Source: an uncultured Slackia sp. (GTDB lineage Bacteria; Actinomycetota; Coriobacteriia; Coriobacteriales; Eggerthellaceae). From it: 44,163 nucleotides of DNA. The stretch spans positions 1 through 44,163 of the forward strand of contig NZ_CAUHPG010000018.1 in NCBI RefSeq assembly GCF_959608125.1, read 5' to 3'. Positions 18,187-24,640 of this stretch are shown here, one piece after another; position 1 is the stretch's first letter, and every line of letters begins with the position of its first letter. The translations under genes and the position numbers were made by a program. A model generated the notes under the pieces. That model did no database searches and was not told where the DNA came from. It worked only from the letters and a program-made list of their open reading frames with translations.

Positions 18187-18200
18187 GATACGAAAATCAT
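18108..18200 (-). CDS. Met-rich leader peptide upstream of metNIQ
   Basis: A 30-codon frame beginning MIFVSVHTMSFMPMHM, with Met at positions 1, 9, 12, 14 and 16, then KPGFIGAWADTQA and TAG. Its ATG lies 7 nt after the -10 box of the operon promoter, so the transcript probably begins at or next to the A of the ATG and is translated leaderless; there is no Shine-Dalgarno site. Clusters of the regulated amino acid in a short 5' frame are the hallmark of ribosome-mediated attenuation, and leaderless versions are known in actinobacteria. I infer that slow decoding of Met9-Met16 when methionine is scarce would keep the ribosome over the region that otherwise pairs next to the metN start, turning the transporter on. 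Chance remains possible, as the frame is short. Confidence 0.6.
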   Translation of the reverse strand: MIFVSVHTMSFMPMHMPKPGFIGAWADTQA

Positions 18201-18207
18201 GCGAATC

Positions 18208-18235
18208 ACTATAGTGCGTTAAAGCGATTCGTCAA
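18208..18235 (-). promoter_or_regulatory. metN: metNIQ promoter with inverted repeat
   Basis: Minus strand: -35 TTGACG (18230-18235), 16-bp spacer, -10 TATAGT (18208-18213). Imperfect inverted arms ACGAATCGC and GTGATTCGC (7 of 9 paired; plus-strand 18224-18232 and 18201-18209) overlap the -35 and the start region, which could be a repressor site. Confidence 0.75.
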
Positions 18236-18246
18236 GAAGAATTATG

Positions 18247-18278
18247 AAAAAAGCCGCCCGTTTCGGTAACGGGCGGCT
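18247..18278 (-). terminator. Intrinsic terminator of the era/zinc-ribbon unit
   Basis: Minus strand: 11-bp perfect stem AGCCGCCCGUU/AACGGGCGGCU, 5-nt loop, six U. It lies 25 nt after the zinc-ribbon gene and insulates the metNIQ promoter. Confidence 0.92.
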
Positions 18279-18302
18279 CATCGAACCGGTGTATCAGCGC
18301 TC

Positions 18303-19262
18303 TTAAGAAACCTTCGAGGGTTTCGACGCGTCATAGAGCTCGTCGAAGCGGGCAAGATGCTCCTTCGCGTTGCCCTGCGTATACACCGCCAGGATCTCGT
18401 CCTTGTGCGCAGAGGGTTTCTCGAATGTCACGTCGAGCGCCCAGGCATTCGTCATGGCGCTCACGCGGCCGATTTGGCACTCGTACAGCTCGACCACGTC
18501 TTTCGCCTGCTCGGCATAGGCCGATTGCTGAGGGATATGCATGGCTTCGAGACCCTCCAGGTCTTCCTGTAGGTCGGAAAGCACCTTGTCGGCGAATTCC
18601 TTGGAAGCGGTGCGCGCATCCATCGAATTGGCCAGGAAGTTCGCATTGAACTCCTCGACGCAGGTCGCGATGCGGTCGTCGTAGACGGACAGCTTGCCGT
18701 AGGCCGCGTCGAGCGAGTTGAATATCTCGGCTTCGGTCAACTTGACCTGCGACTTGTCGTCGATTTTGGCGGAAGACCCGTCGCTTTCGGCCTGCGACCC
18801 CTCGGCCTGATCCTTGCTGGCTTCAGGGGCGGAATCGTCGTTTTTCGACGCCTCTTCCGCAGGCGACTTGTCATCGACGCCCGACACGGCGATAGGCTCT
18901 TTGTCCTGACCGCCGCCCCAGCCGCCGAAATACACCGCGGCCAAGCCGCCCGCCGCGACGAGCAGCAGCGCGATTACCACGCCCGCCGCGATAAGGGCGG
19001 TCTTGCGCGGGCGCTTCACGCTATCGAGCGAGAAGCGCTTCTGCTTGTTGTCGGTGTTGACGACCACCGAATCGCGGTCGAGGCGCAGCGTGGCGTCGGC
19101 GGGAAGCTGACGGCCGTCCACGATGTCGAAGCCGCTCAAGGTGTCGTCCTGGCTCTTCGTGCCGTCGATCATCACGGTTTCGAGAATGCGGCCGCCGCAT
19201 TCTCCGCAAAACCGCGCGCCGGGCTCCAAGGGGGCGCCGCACCATGTGCAGAACTTCGCCAT
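18303..19262 (-). CDS. Zinc-ribbon single-pass membrane protein
   Basis: 319 aa. The N-terminus has a four-cysteine zinc ribbon (FCTWCGAPLEPGARFCGECGG). After a ~60-residue linker comes one membrane helix (residues ~86-110), then an acidic Ser/Asp/Lys-rich spacer and a C-terminal helical domain of ~150 residues facing outside. The function is not known to me; similar zinc-ribbon/TM proteins are common in Coriobacteriia and Firmicutes. Its ATG is 3 nt after the era stop codon, so the two are co-transcribed. Confidence 0.82.
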   Translation of the reverse strand: MAKFCTWCGAPLEPGARFCGECGGRILETVMIDGTKSQDDTLSGFDIVDGRQLPADATLRLDRDSVVVNTDNKQKRFSLDSVKRPRKTALIAAGVVIALLLVAAGGLAAVYFGGWGGGQDKEPIAVSGVDDKSPAEEASKNDDSAPEASKDQAEGSQAESDGSSAKIDDKSQVKLTEAEIFNSLDAAYGKLSVYDDRIATCVEEFNANFLANSMDARTASKEFADKVLSDLQEDLEGLEAMHIPQQSAYAEQAKDVVELYECQIGRVSAMTNAWALDVTFEKPSAHKDEILAVYTQGNAKEHLARFDELYDASKPSKVS

Positions 19263-19265
19263 GGC

Positions 19266-20171
19266 CTAGATGCCCTCTCCGTATCCGAAGCGGCGGATCT
19301 GATTCAGATCGCGACGCCAATTCTTCTTCACCTTGACTTGCAAGTCCAAAAATACCTTGCAGCCGAGAAGCTGCTCGAGGTCGTGGCGGGCCTCGATGCC
19401 GACCTTCTTGATGCATTCGCCGCCGCGGCCGATGATGATGCCCTTCTGGCTATCGCGCTCGACGTAGACCACCGCGTAGATGCGGTACATGTCCTTGGCG
19501 CGGTCGTATTCGATCTGGTCGGCCGACACGCCGATGGAATGAGGCACCTCGTCGCGGAAGCTGCGCAGGATCTTCTCGCGGATGAATTCGGCGACGAGCA
19601 CCTCGAAAGGCTGGTCGGTGTCCATATCGTCGGGAAACCACTTCGGGCCCTCGGGAAGCCAGCGCGCCACCGCCGTTTCGAATCCCTCGACATTGAAGCC
19701 CGACTTGGAAGAAAGCACGACCTCGTCATCCCAGCGACCTAGAGCGCGCGCCGCCTCGAGCTGGGCGATGACCGTGTCTTTATCGACCAAGTCGGCTTTG
19801 CTGATTACCAGGATCTTGCGCGCATGACGCACGGCGCGGACCTGCGCCGCCACCCATTCGTCGCCGCGGCCGATAGGCTTGCTCGCGTCGACCAGGAACG
19901 CCACCACGTCGACGTCTTCCATTGCCTTGATCGCACTCGTATTGAGCTCTTCGCCCAGCGCGTCATGAGGCTTATGCAGACCCGGGGTGTCGACCATGAT
20001 CATCTGGACGTCGTCGCGCGTCACGATGGCGCGGAAGCGATGCCTGGTGGTCTGGGCCGTATTGGACGTGATCGCCACTTTGTGGCCGACCACCGCATTG
20101 ATCAACGTGGACTTGCCGGCGTTGGGGCGACCGACCAGCGTCACGAAACCGCTCTTGAACTTCTCTGCCAT
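19266..20171 (-). CDS. era: GTPase Era
   Basis: 301 aa. G1 is GRPNAGKST (residues 14-22), G3 DTPGLH and G4 SKAD (variant of NKxD), followed by a C-terminal KH domain with the IIIGRGGECIKKVG segment. Era binds the 3' end of 16S rRNA and aids 30S assembly. AAAAGGAG upstream of the ATG supports the start. It lies 88 nt after phoH; the usual intervening ybeY gene is not present in that gap. Confidence 0.96.
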   Translation of the reverse strand: MAEKFKSGFVTLVGRPNAGKSTLINAVVGHKVAITSNTAQTTRHRFRAIVTRDDVQMIMVDTPGLHKPHDALGEELNTSAIKAMEDVDVVAFLVDASKPIGRGDEWVAAQVRAVRHARKILVISKADLVDKDTVIAQLEAARALGRWDDEVVLSSKSGFNVEGFETAVARWLPEGPKWFPDDMDTDQPFEVLVAEFIREKILRSFRDEVPHSIGVSADQIEYDRAKDMYRIYAVVYVERDSQKGIIIGRGGECIKKVGIEARHDLEQLLGCKVFLDLQVKVKKNWRRDLNQIRRFGYGEGI

Positions 20172-20259
20172 GAAATGGTCTCCTTTTGTTCGTCATCGAC
20201 GGGCCCGAGGCCCGCGTCTTTCTTCGTTTCCGCCCTCGACGCGCGAGAGCGCGCCGCTA

Positions 20260-21237
20260 CTACGGTCGGCTTTCGGACCCCCGCCCCTTCACCGCCGCGC
20301 GCTCGTATGCTTCGACGATACGTGCCACGAGGTTATGGCGCACCACATCGCGACCGGTCAGCGTGCAGAACGCGATGTCCTCGACGCCGCCCAGGACGCT
20401 TTGCACGCTCTTAAGGCCCGAAAGGCCGCGCGGCAGGTCGAGCTGGGTGATATCGCCCGTCACGACCATCTTCGAATTGAACCCGAGCCTGGTGAGGAAC
20501 ATCTTCATCTGCTCGGGCGTGGTATTTTGCGCCTCGTCGAGAATGATGAAGCTGTCGTTGAACGTGCGTCCGCGCATGAACGCGAGCGGGGCGATTTCGA
20601 TCACACCGCGATCTATCAGGTCGCGGGCGCGCTCCATGTCGGTCATGTCGAACAGCGCGTCGTACAAAGGCCTGATGTAGGGATCGACCTTCTCGGTGAG
20701 CGTGCCGGGAAGAAAACCAAGGTTCTCCCCCGCCTCGACCACCGGGCGCGTGAGGATGATGCGGTTCACGTCTTTGCGCTTGAGCGCGGCCACGGCCATG
20801 GCCATGGCAAGATAGGTCTTGCCCGTACCCGCGGGGCCGATGCCGAACGTCACCGTATTGGAGCGGATGGCGTCGACATAGCGCTTCTGGCCGGCCGTCT
20901 TGGGACGGATGGCACGCCCGCGATACGTGAGCAGGATGTCCTCGCGCAGAATCGACGGGGCGAATTCGCCCTGGCGCAGCAGCTCGACGACGCGCAGCGC
21001 GTCGTCGACCGTCGGCGCCGTTCCCGACGCGGCCATCTTGATCAGGTCGCCGAACAGGGCGGTCAGGCTTTGGACCTCGAGCGAATCGCCCGAGAGGATG
21101 ATGAGATTGCCGCGCACCGTGATGCGGGCGGCGAATGCATCCCCGATCGCATGAAGGACGGAGTCGGAGGGGCCGACGATATCCGTCATGTCGACGTGGT
21201 CGGGAACAGTGAGTGTTATGCGTGCTTCGTCATTCAT
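20260..21237 (-). CDS. phoH: PhoH family ATPase
   Basis: 325 aa from ATG 21235-21237. An N-terminal RNA-binding-like region is followed by the P-loop GPAGTGKT (about residues 134-141), LTRPVVEAGE and Walker B FIILDEAQN, diagnostic of the PhoH/YlaK family, proposed to act in RNA metabolism. No Shine-Dalgarno site precedes the start; instead TACAAT lies 6 nt before the ATG, suggesting a leaderless transcript. An in-frame ATG 15 codons upstream lies beyond that -10 and is unlikely. Confidence 0.92.
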   Translation of the reverse strand: MNDEARITLTVPDHVDMTDIVGPSDSVLHAIGDAFAARITVRGNLIILSGDSLEVQSLTALFGDLIKMAASGTAPTVDDALRVVELLRQGEFAPSILREDILLTYRGRAIRPKTAGQKRYVDAIRSNTVTFGIGPAGTGKTYLAMAMAVAALKRKDVNRIILTRPVVEAGENLGFLPGTLTEKVDPYIRPLYDALFDMTDMERARDLIDRGVIEIAPLAFMRGRTFNDSFIILDEAQNTTPEQMKMFLTRLGFNSKMVVTGDITQLDLPRGLSGLKSVQSVLGGVEDIAFCTLTGRDVVRHNLVARIVEAYERAAVKGRGSESRP

Positions 21238-21243
21238 GCGAGC

Positions 21244-21249
21244 ATTGTA
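21244..21249 (-). promoter_or_regulatory. phoH: -10 box for leaderless phoH
   Basis: TACAAT on the minus strand, 6 nt before the phoH ATG. The -35 region is poor (TGGTGT at 17-bp spacing). Confidence 0.45.
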
Positions 21250-21602
21250 GCGGTTAAACGCGGCCAACACCAGCAAGCGCATGAACAGGCGTTATGATAC
21301 GCGAGAATTACATTTTGCGAGGAAAACGCCGTCAAATACATCAATTCCGGCGCATTTGGGATATTCCCGGGATACGGAACGATGCCGTACAATGGCGCCG
21401 AAGAGTCCCCGCGACGGCACGTCCGGCGGGGGCAAGCGGGGGTCGCCTACCACGGCGGCCCCTTCGCGTTTCTCGGCTGCTTCGTCCACGCGGCGCGTAT
21501 ACGGCCGCCTGCCGCTCGCCGAAAACACCCCGGCGCGTCGAACGATGCGCGCGTAATACAATCGTCTTTATCAGAGAAAGGAAAAGGAGGAGGTCGCGTG
21601 CC
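21250..21602. other. Intergenic region between phoH and small plus-strand genes
   Basis: About 350 nt without a gene I can support. The part 21290-21380 is relatively AT-rich; 21390-21550 is very GC-rich and open in several frames, none with a ribosome site or recognisable protein. A TACAAT at 21558-21563 may be the -10 of the 56-aa gene. The chromosome-prophage junction could lie here or in 21774-21960. Confidence 0.4.
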
Positions 21603-21773
21603 ATGACGACTATGGGTCTGCTTACGATCCCCGGCATGGACGGGAGCGAGAGGCTTCGCCGCATGAGGAAGGAGTCGCAGAAGAGGATGCGCGAAGCCGC
21701 GTTGAGCGGTGCGCTCGCGGCGGCGGTGATGAGCGCGAAGACGGGCTCGAACGGTTCGAGAAAGAAATCGTAG
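21603..21773 (+). CDS. Small basic hypothetical protein, 56 aa
   Basis: The frame begins at ATG 21603 behind an AAAGGAGGAGG run and ends 48 nt before a clear terminator, so it is probably a true transcription unit. The peptide (MTTMGLLTIPGMDGSERLRRMRKESQ...) is rich in Arg/Lys/Ser with a short Ala-rich helix (ALSGALAAAVMSA). I do not recognise it. It is the first plus-strand gene in the window and may be either the last host gene or the first gene of the prophage end. Confidence 0.6.
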   Translation: MTTMGLLTIPGMDGSERLRRMRKESQKRMREAALSGALAAAVMSAKTGSNGSRKKS

Positions 21774-21820
21774 GCTCCGCGCTGGAGCAAGCGAGGGAAT
21801 GCCTTACCGATGCTATTCCG

Positions 21821-21852
21821 AAGACCGCCGCAAATGGCGGTCTTTCGCGTTT
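21821..21852 (+). terminator. Intrinsic terminator of the 56-aa gene
   Basis: 9-bp perfect stem AAGACCGCC/GGCGGUCUU (21821-21829, 21836-21844) with a 6-nt loop, then UCGCGUUUU. Confidence 0.7.
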
Positions 21853-21886
21853 TCATAGGCGAAAATACCAGGTCGATGCGGAGAAA

Positions 21887-21929
21887 TATAGGGCATCCAC
21901 TTGCATTATTATGGTACTTGCCCTATAAT
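21887..21929 (+). promoter_or_regulatory. Strong promoter inside a perfect inverted repeat
   Basis: -35 TTGCAT (21901-21906), 17-bp spacer and a consensus -10 TATAAT (21924-21929). A perfect 9-bp inverted repeat, TATAGGGCA (21887-21895) and TGCCCTATA (21919-21927), flanks the -35 and overlaps the -10, as expected for a repressor operator. Confidence 0.75.
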
Positions 21930-21963
21930 ATAGACATCGAGTTGAGAAAGGAGGTGATGCAGG

Positions 21964-22098
21964 ATGGAAGAGTTCATTATCGCGATCGTTTCCGCAGCGG
22001 TCGGCTCGGCTGTCGGCAAGGCAATCGAGTACATCGCGGAGGCGATTGCGAGCAGAAAGGCCCCCGAGCGCCGTGGAAAGCATGCAAGGAGGCCTTAG
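21964..22098 (+). CDS. Small hydrophobic peptide with basic tail, 44 aa
   Basis: ATG 21964 follows a near-perfect AAAGGAGGTGAT. The peptide starts MEEFIIAIVSAAVGSAVGKA, a likely membrane or amphipathic helix, and ends in a basic tail (RKAPERRGKHARRP). It is about 30 nt downstream of the predicted start of transcription from the strong promoter. Size and shape resemble small membrane-active peptides such as type I toxins or phage accessory peptides, but I do not recognise a family and no antisense RNA is evident. Confidence 0.65.
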   Translation: MEEFIIAIVSAAVGSAVGKAIEYIAEAIASRKAPERRGKHARRP

Positions 22099-22104
22099 GG
22101 TCAA

Positions 22105-22130
22105 AGGGGCGCCGCTTCGGCGGCTCCCCT
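22105..22130 (+). other. UUCG-capped hairpin between two small genes
   Basis: AGGGG-C-GCCGC-UUCG-GCGGC-U-CCCCU: ten base pairs and one mismatch around a UUCG tetraloop, without U tract. Probably an RNA stability or partial termination element. Confidence 0.55.
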
Positions 22131-22165
22131 GCCGGAAACCATCTTACAACGAAAGGAGCCGAGCC

Positions 22166-22258
22166 GTGAAGACCGCCATCATCGCATTCACCGTCGGACT
22201 CGTCACCACCCTGGTCATAGACGCCGTGAAACGCCGTCGCAGAAGGAACGGAGAATAG
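22166..22258 (+). CDS. Single-helix membrane peptide, 30 aa
   Basis: GTG 22166 with AAAGGAG 7 nt upstream. The product (MKTAIIAFTVGLVTTLVIDA then VKRRRRRNGE) is one hydrophobic helix followed by five arginines. Its stop lies 2 nt before the next gene, so the pair is co-translated. Function unknown; the layout matches that of the preceding 44-aa peptide. Confidence 0.6.
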   Translation: MKTAIIAFTVGLVTTLVIDAVKRRRRRNGE

Positions 22259-22260
22259 CC

Positions 22261-22443
22261 ATGGCCACCGAAGCCCAGAAGAAGGCCACCAACGCCTACC
22301 GCGCCGCCAACGTGAAGAACGTCACCGTGAAGTTCTTCCCCGCCGACCGCGAGGTCTACGACTGGATGCGCGAGAACGGCTACAGCGGCGCGTGGGTGCG
22401 CGAGCTGATACGCCGCGAATACGAGCGCGCGAAAGGCGAATAG
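22261..22443 (+). CDS. Small ribbon-helix-helix-like protein of mobile elements
   Basis: 60 aa: MATEAQKKATNAYRAANVKNV, then a beta-strand-like TVKFF and two helices ending in ELIRREYERAKGE. Proteins of this pattern (MATEAQKxAxxKYxxxNxKxxxxxF) are frequent in prophages and conjugative elements of Gram-positive bacteria and resemble RHH DNA-binding proteins. It ends the short plus-strand cluster and converges with the phage late operon. Confidence 0.75.
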   Translation: MATEAQKKATNAYRAANVKNVTVKFFPADREVYDWMRENGYSGAWVRELIRREYERAKGE

Positions 22444-22459
22444 CCCGCATCCGGGCATG

Positions 22460-22490
22460 AAAAAAAGCGGGGGACGCATAAGCGCCCCCC
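22460..22490 (-). terminator. Terminator of the phage late operon
   Basis: Minus strand: stem GGGGG(G)CGC/GCG(U)CCCCC around a UUAU loop (22469-22490) followed by a seven-U run (22460-22466), 4 nt after the endolysin stop. Confidence 0.85.
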
Positions 22491-22493
22491 ATG

Positions 22494-23318
22494 CTATTCC
22501 GCCTCGCCTTCGGCCGGCTTCGTCAACGCCGCCTCGATGCGTTCGAGCCGCGCGGCCATATCCGCTTGCTTCGCGGCCATCCATTTCACATGCTCGTGGG
22601 TGGTCAGCTCCATGCCGCGCCCCGTTGGATCATCGGTGCGAAGCACCTCTTGCACGGCCTTTTCGGCATCGTCCGCCGGCTCCTGCGCGGCGCTCTCGCC
22701 GCCCCTCTCGCCGCGCGCGATGCGCCCCCAGGCTTCGGGCGTGAGGTACGCGATATCGAGGTCGAGACGGCCGCTGTAGCCGCCCACGCGCCCGTTGTCG
22801 GTGTATTGATGCACCGTCACAGCGTCCCATGCTCCGAAGCCGCCGCTCGGCAGCCACGGCATGTCCTGCCAGCCTGTCGGCTGCGTGTCGGCGTACTGGG
22901 CGACCCACAGCGCACTATGCGGCGCGATCGCCGACCAATCCTCTTCCGTCAAGACGCTTCGCGACGTGTAAACCATGCACCGTACGCCAGTGCGCTCAAA
23001 CACGCGGTCGAGGAACCTCTTGGCGCCGTCAGTGCCGATGCGGCCGTACATCTCGTAGTCAAGGACGGGGATGCCCTCTCCGAAGTAATTGAGACAGTTG
23101 TCCACGAACCAGTCCGCCTCCGCCACGGGGTCGCCGCCGGCGAGGAAGTGGTAGAAGCCCCAGCACCGGCCCAACGCTTTCGACTGCTGCACCCACGGGT
23201 CGCAGGTGTCGTGGACGATGGACGTCCCCTCCGTGGCTTTGAAGATGCCGAAGTCGCAGTCGATCGCGGCGAGGTCTAGCCCGCGCTGGTAGTTTGACAC
23301 GTCGATGCCGCGCATCAT
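22494..23318 (-). CDS. Phage endolysin, GH25 lysozyme
   Basis: 274 aa. It starts at a double ATG overlapping the holin stop (ATGA); the MM start at 23318 is used. The GH25 fold is evident from GIDVSNYQ (Asp6), FIKATEG-like FGIFKATEG, VLDYEM (Asp87, Glu89), WVAQYAD and LDLDIAYL. Such enzymes hydrolyse the glycan chain of peptidoglycan. The last ~60 residues are a charged helix after a linker rather than a recognisable wall-binding repeat. It is the last gene of the late operon, directly followed by a terminator. Confidence 0.94.
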   Translation of the reverse strand: MMRGIDVSNYQRGLDLAAIDCDFGIFKATEGTSIVHDTCDPWVQQSKALGRCWGFYHFLAGGDPVAEADWFVDNCLNYFGEGIPVLDYEMYGRIGTDGAKRFLDRVFERTGVRCMVYTSRSVLTEEDWSAIAPHSALWVAQYADTQPTGWQDMPWLPSGGFGAWDAVTVHQYTDNGRVGGYSGRLDLDIAYLTPEAWGRIARGERGGESAAQEPADDAEKAVQEVLRTDDPTGRGMELTTHEHVKWMAAKQADMAARLERIEAALTKPAEGEAE

Positions 23319-23578
23319 TTCGCACCGTCCAGCAGGTTGCGGAACGCCTCGTAAAGCCCCGTGGACGCGAGGCCGCTCACAAGGCCCGTCGCCAGCACGT
23401 CGGGGGTAAACGCCCCCTGCGCCCACGCGGTGACGGCCACGCCGAGCGCGGCCATGCACAGCGGGATGAAGCGGTTGACCGCATCCGTAGGCACCAGGTT
23501 CTTGAGGACGTAGCCCGCGCAAAGGCACACGGCCACGGTCAGGGGCGCGACCCACGCGCCCAAGTCAGGCATATCCAT
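23315..23578 (-). CDS. Phage holin
   Basis: 87 aa from ATG 23576-23578, chosen because AAGGAG lies 6 nt upstream. Two to three hydrophobic segments (WVAPLTVAVCLCAGYVL, FIPLCMAALGVAVTAWA, VLATGLVSGLASTGLY) and a short charged tail fit a small holin that opens the membrane for the endolysin. It overlaps the endolysin gene by 4 nt. Confidence 0.85.
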   Translation of the reverse strand: MDMPDLGAWVAPLTVAVCLCAGYVLKNLVPTDAVNRFIPLCMAALGVAVTAWAQGAFTPDVLATGLVSGLASTGLYEAFRNLLDGAK

Positions 23579-23588
23579 ATAAGTCTCC

Positions 23589-23906
23589 TTAGCTTGCAAT
23601 GCCCGCCTGCAGCAGCGCCATGCCGACCAGCGCGGCCACGATCAGCCCGATGACCTGCGTCACCAGCGCGTCCCATCGCTGCGCCGGCTTGGCGGCGGTG
23701 TCGTCCAGCCGCGCGTCGATCTTGGCCACGGTGTCGTCGATGCGCGTGAGGATGGCCTCGTTGGCCGCGTTCTTCGCGCGGATCTCGTCCAGTTCGTCTC
23801 CGTGCCGCGTGACGCGGCGGTTGAGGCTTTCCACCTCGCCTTTGACCTGCTGGCAGTCGGCTTCAAGGCGGCTGATGCGCTTTTCAAAGTCCAGGGCGTT
23901 CTCCAC
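23589..23906 (-). CDS. XhlA-like coiled-coil membrane protein
   Basis: 105 aa starting at GTG 23904-23906 with TAAGGAGG 5 nt upstream. Residues 1-75 form a heptad-patterned coiled coil; residues ~80-103 are one membrane helix (LVTQVIGLIVAALVGMALLQ). This matches the hemolysin XhlA family found in lysis cassettes next to holins. The gene ends 11 nt before the holin start. Confidence 0.8.
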   Translation of the reverse strand: MENALDFEKRISRLEADCQQVKGEVESLNRRVTRHGDELDEIRAKNAANEAILTRIDDTVAKIDARLDDTAAKPAQRWDALVTQVIGLIVAALVGMALLQAGIAS

Positions 23907-23921
23907 GCCGCCTCCTTACAG

Positions 23922-23947
23922 AAAAGGCGGGGACACGCGCCCCCGCC
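23922..23947 (-). terminator. Internal terminator-like hairpin before the lysis genes
   Basis: Minus strand: 7-bp GC stem GGCGGGG/CCCCGCC with an 8-nt loop and a UUUU run (23922-23925), between the CD1375-like and XhlA-like genes. It could reduce lysis gene expression relative to tail genes. Confidence 0.6.
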
Positions 23948-23964
23948 CGTCGTTCGTCCACCGC

Positions 23965-24081
23965 CTACGCGGCCTGCTTGTCGGCCGCGAGCATGCGCTC
24001 GACCTCGGCCTTCCAGAGCGAGGGCACCTGCTCGATTTTCCACGTGCCAGCCTTAACGAGCGTGTAATACAGCTTTGCCAT
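23965..24081 (-). CDS. CD1375-like small phage protein, 38 aa
   Basis: ATG 24079-24081 with GGAGG just upstream; sequence MAKLYYTLVKAGTWKIEQVP..., ending AADKQAA. Length, position after the tail fibre genes, and the pattern Y.LVK.G..I.QVP..W...V fit the CD1375 family of unknown function in Gram-positive siphophages. The gene is too short for most ORF callers but its ribosome site is strong. Confidence 0.75.
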   Translation of the reverse strand: MAKLYYTLVKAGTWKIEQVPSLWKAEVERMLAADKQAA

Positions 24082-24105
24082 GTTTCCTCCTTCGTCGTTG
24101 TCTCT

Positions 24106-24630
24106 CTATGCCTTAGCGGCGGCTTCGAGCTGCTTCACGCGCTCCTCCAAAGCCGCCACGGTGGCTCCCAATTCGGCCACGCTCTCCATGCCCGTGGCCG
24201 TCATGACGCCAAGCTCGGCGGCGGCGTTCGCGACCGTGCCGGCCGTCTCGCCGAGGTCGGCGAGCGCGAGGGTCGCGGTGGTCGCCGACTCGTTGGCGCT
24301 GTCCGCAGCGGCCTGCGCGTCCTTAGCGGCCTTCTTCGCGTCCGCAGCGCACGCGGCGGCGGTGGACACGTTGACTTCGAGCGCGCGGATGGCGTCGGCC
24401 GTGGCCTCGTCCAGCTTTCGGACGCAGCGTAGCTTGACGTGCTCGCCCTGCATGGACACGCTCGCGGCGGCGTAGCCCTCGAAGCGCACCACTTCCTTGC
24501 CCCCGGCCGTCACCACCAGCGGGGACTTCGCCAGCTCGAGCGCGGCGTCCAGCGTCGTGCCCGAAAGCACGAACTCGCATTCGTCCACGCGCTCGGCGTA
24601 GCTGATTAGATTGGTTCCGTTCAGCAGCAT
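24106..24630 (-). CDS. Phage coiled-coil protein of the tail-tip region
   Basis: 174 aa; GGAGG precedes the ATG. The first ~75 residues look like a small beta-domain (FVLSGTTLDAALEL, GKEVVRFEGYAAASV), and the rest is an Ala-rich coiled coil (ADAKKAAKDAQAAADSAN) that ends in a leucine-heptad segment. I know no named family; position and build suggest a tail-tip accessory or trimeric stalk protein. Confidence 0.65.
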   Translation of the reverse strand: MLLNGTNLISYAERVDECEFVLSGTTLDAALELAKSPLVVTAGGKEVVRFEGYAAASVSMQGEHVKLRCVRKLDEATADAIRALEVNVSTAAACAADAKKAAKDAQAAADSANESATTATLALADLGETAGTVANAAAELGVMTATGMESVAELGATVAALEERVKQLEAAAKA

Positions 24631-24640
24631 GTTTTCCTCC

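Noticed and set aside
18045..18200. SAM riboswitch upstream of metN
   Set aside because: The leader lacks the conserved core sequences of SAM-I/IV (for example the GAUGAAGCC-type segment) and is better explained by a Met-rich frame and simple pairing.
21380..21560. tmRNA, RNase P RNA or SRP RNA in the GC-rich gap
   Set aside because: None of the conserved core motifs of these RNAs could be found.
21281..21856. Several open frames on both strands between phoH and 21.8 kb, including a 171-aa minus-strand frame
   Set aside because: They have low-complexity Arg/Pro/Ser composition, no ribosome sites and no recognisable protein; only the 56-aa plus-strand frame has a good start and terminator.
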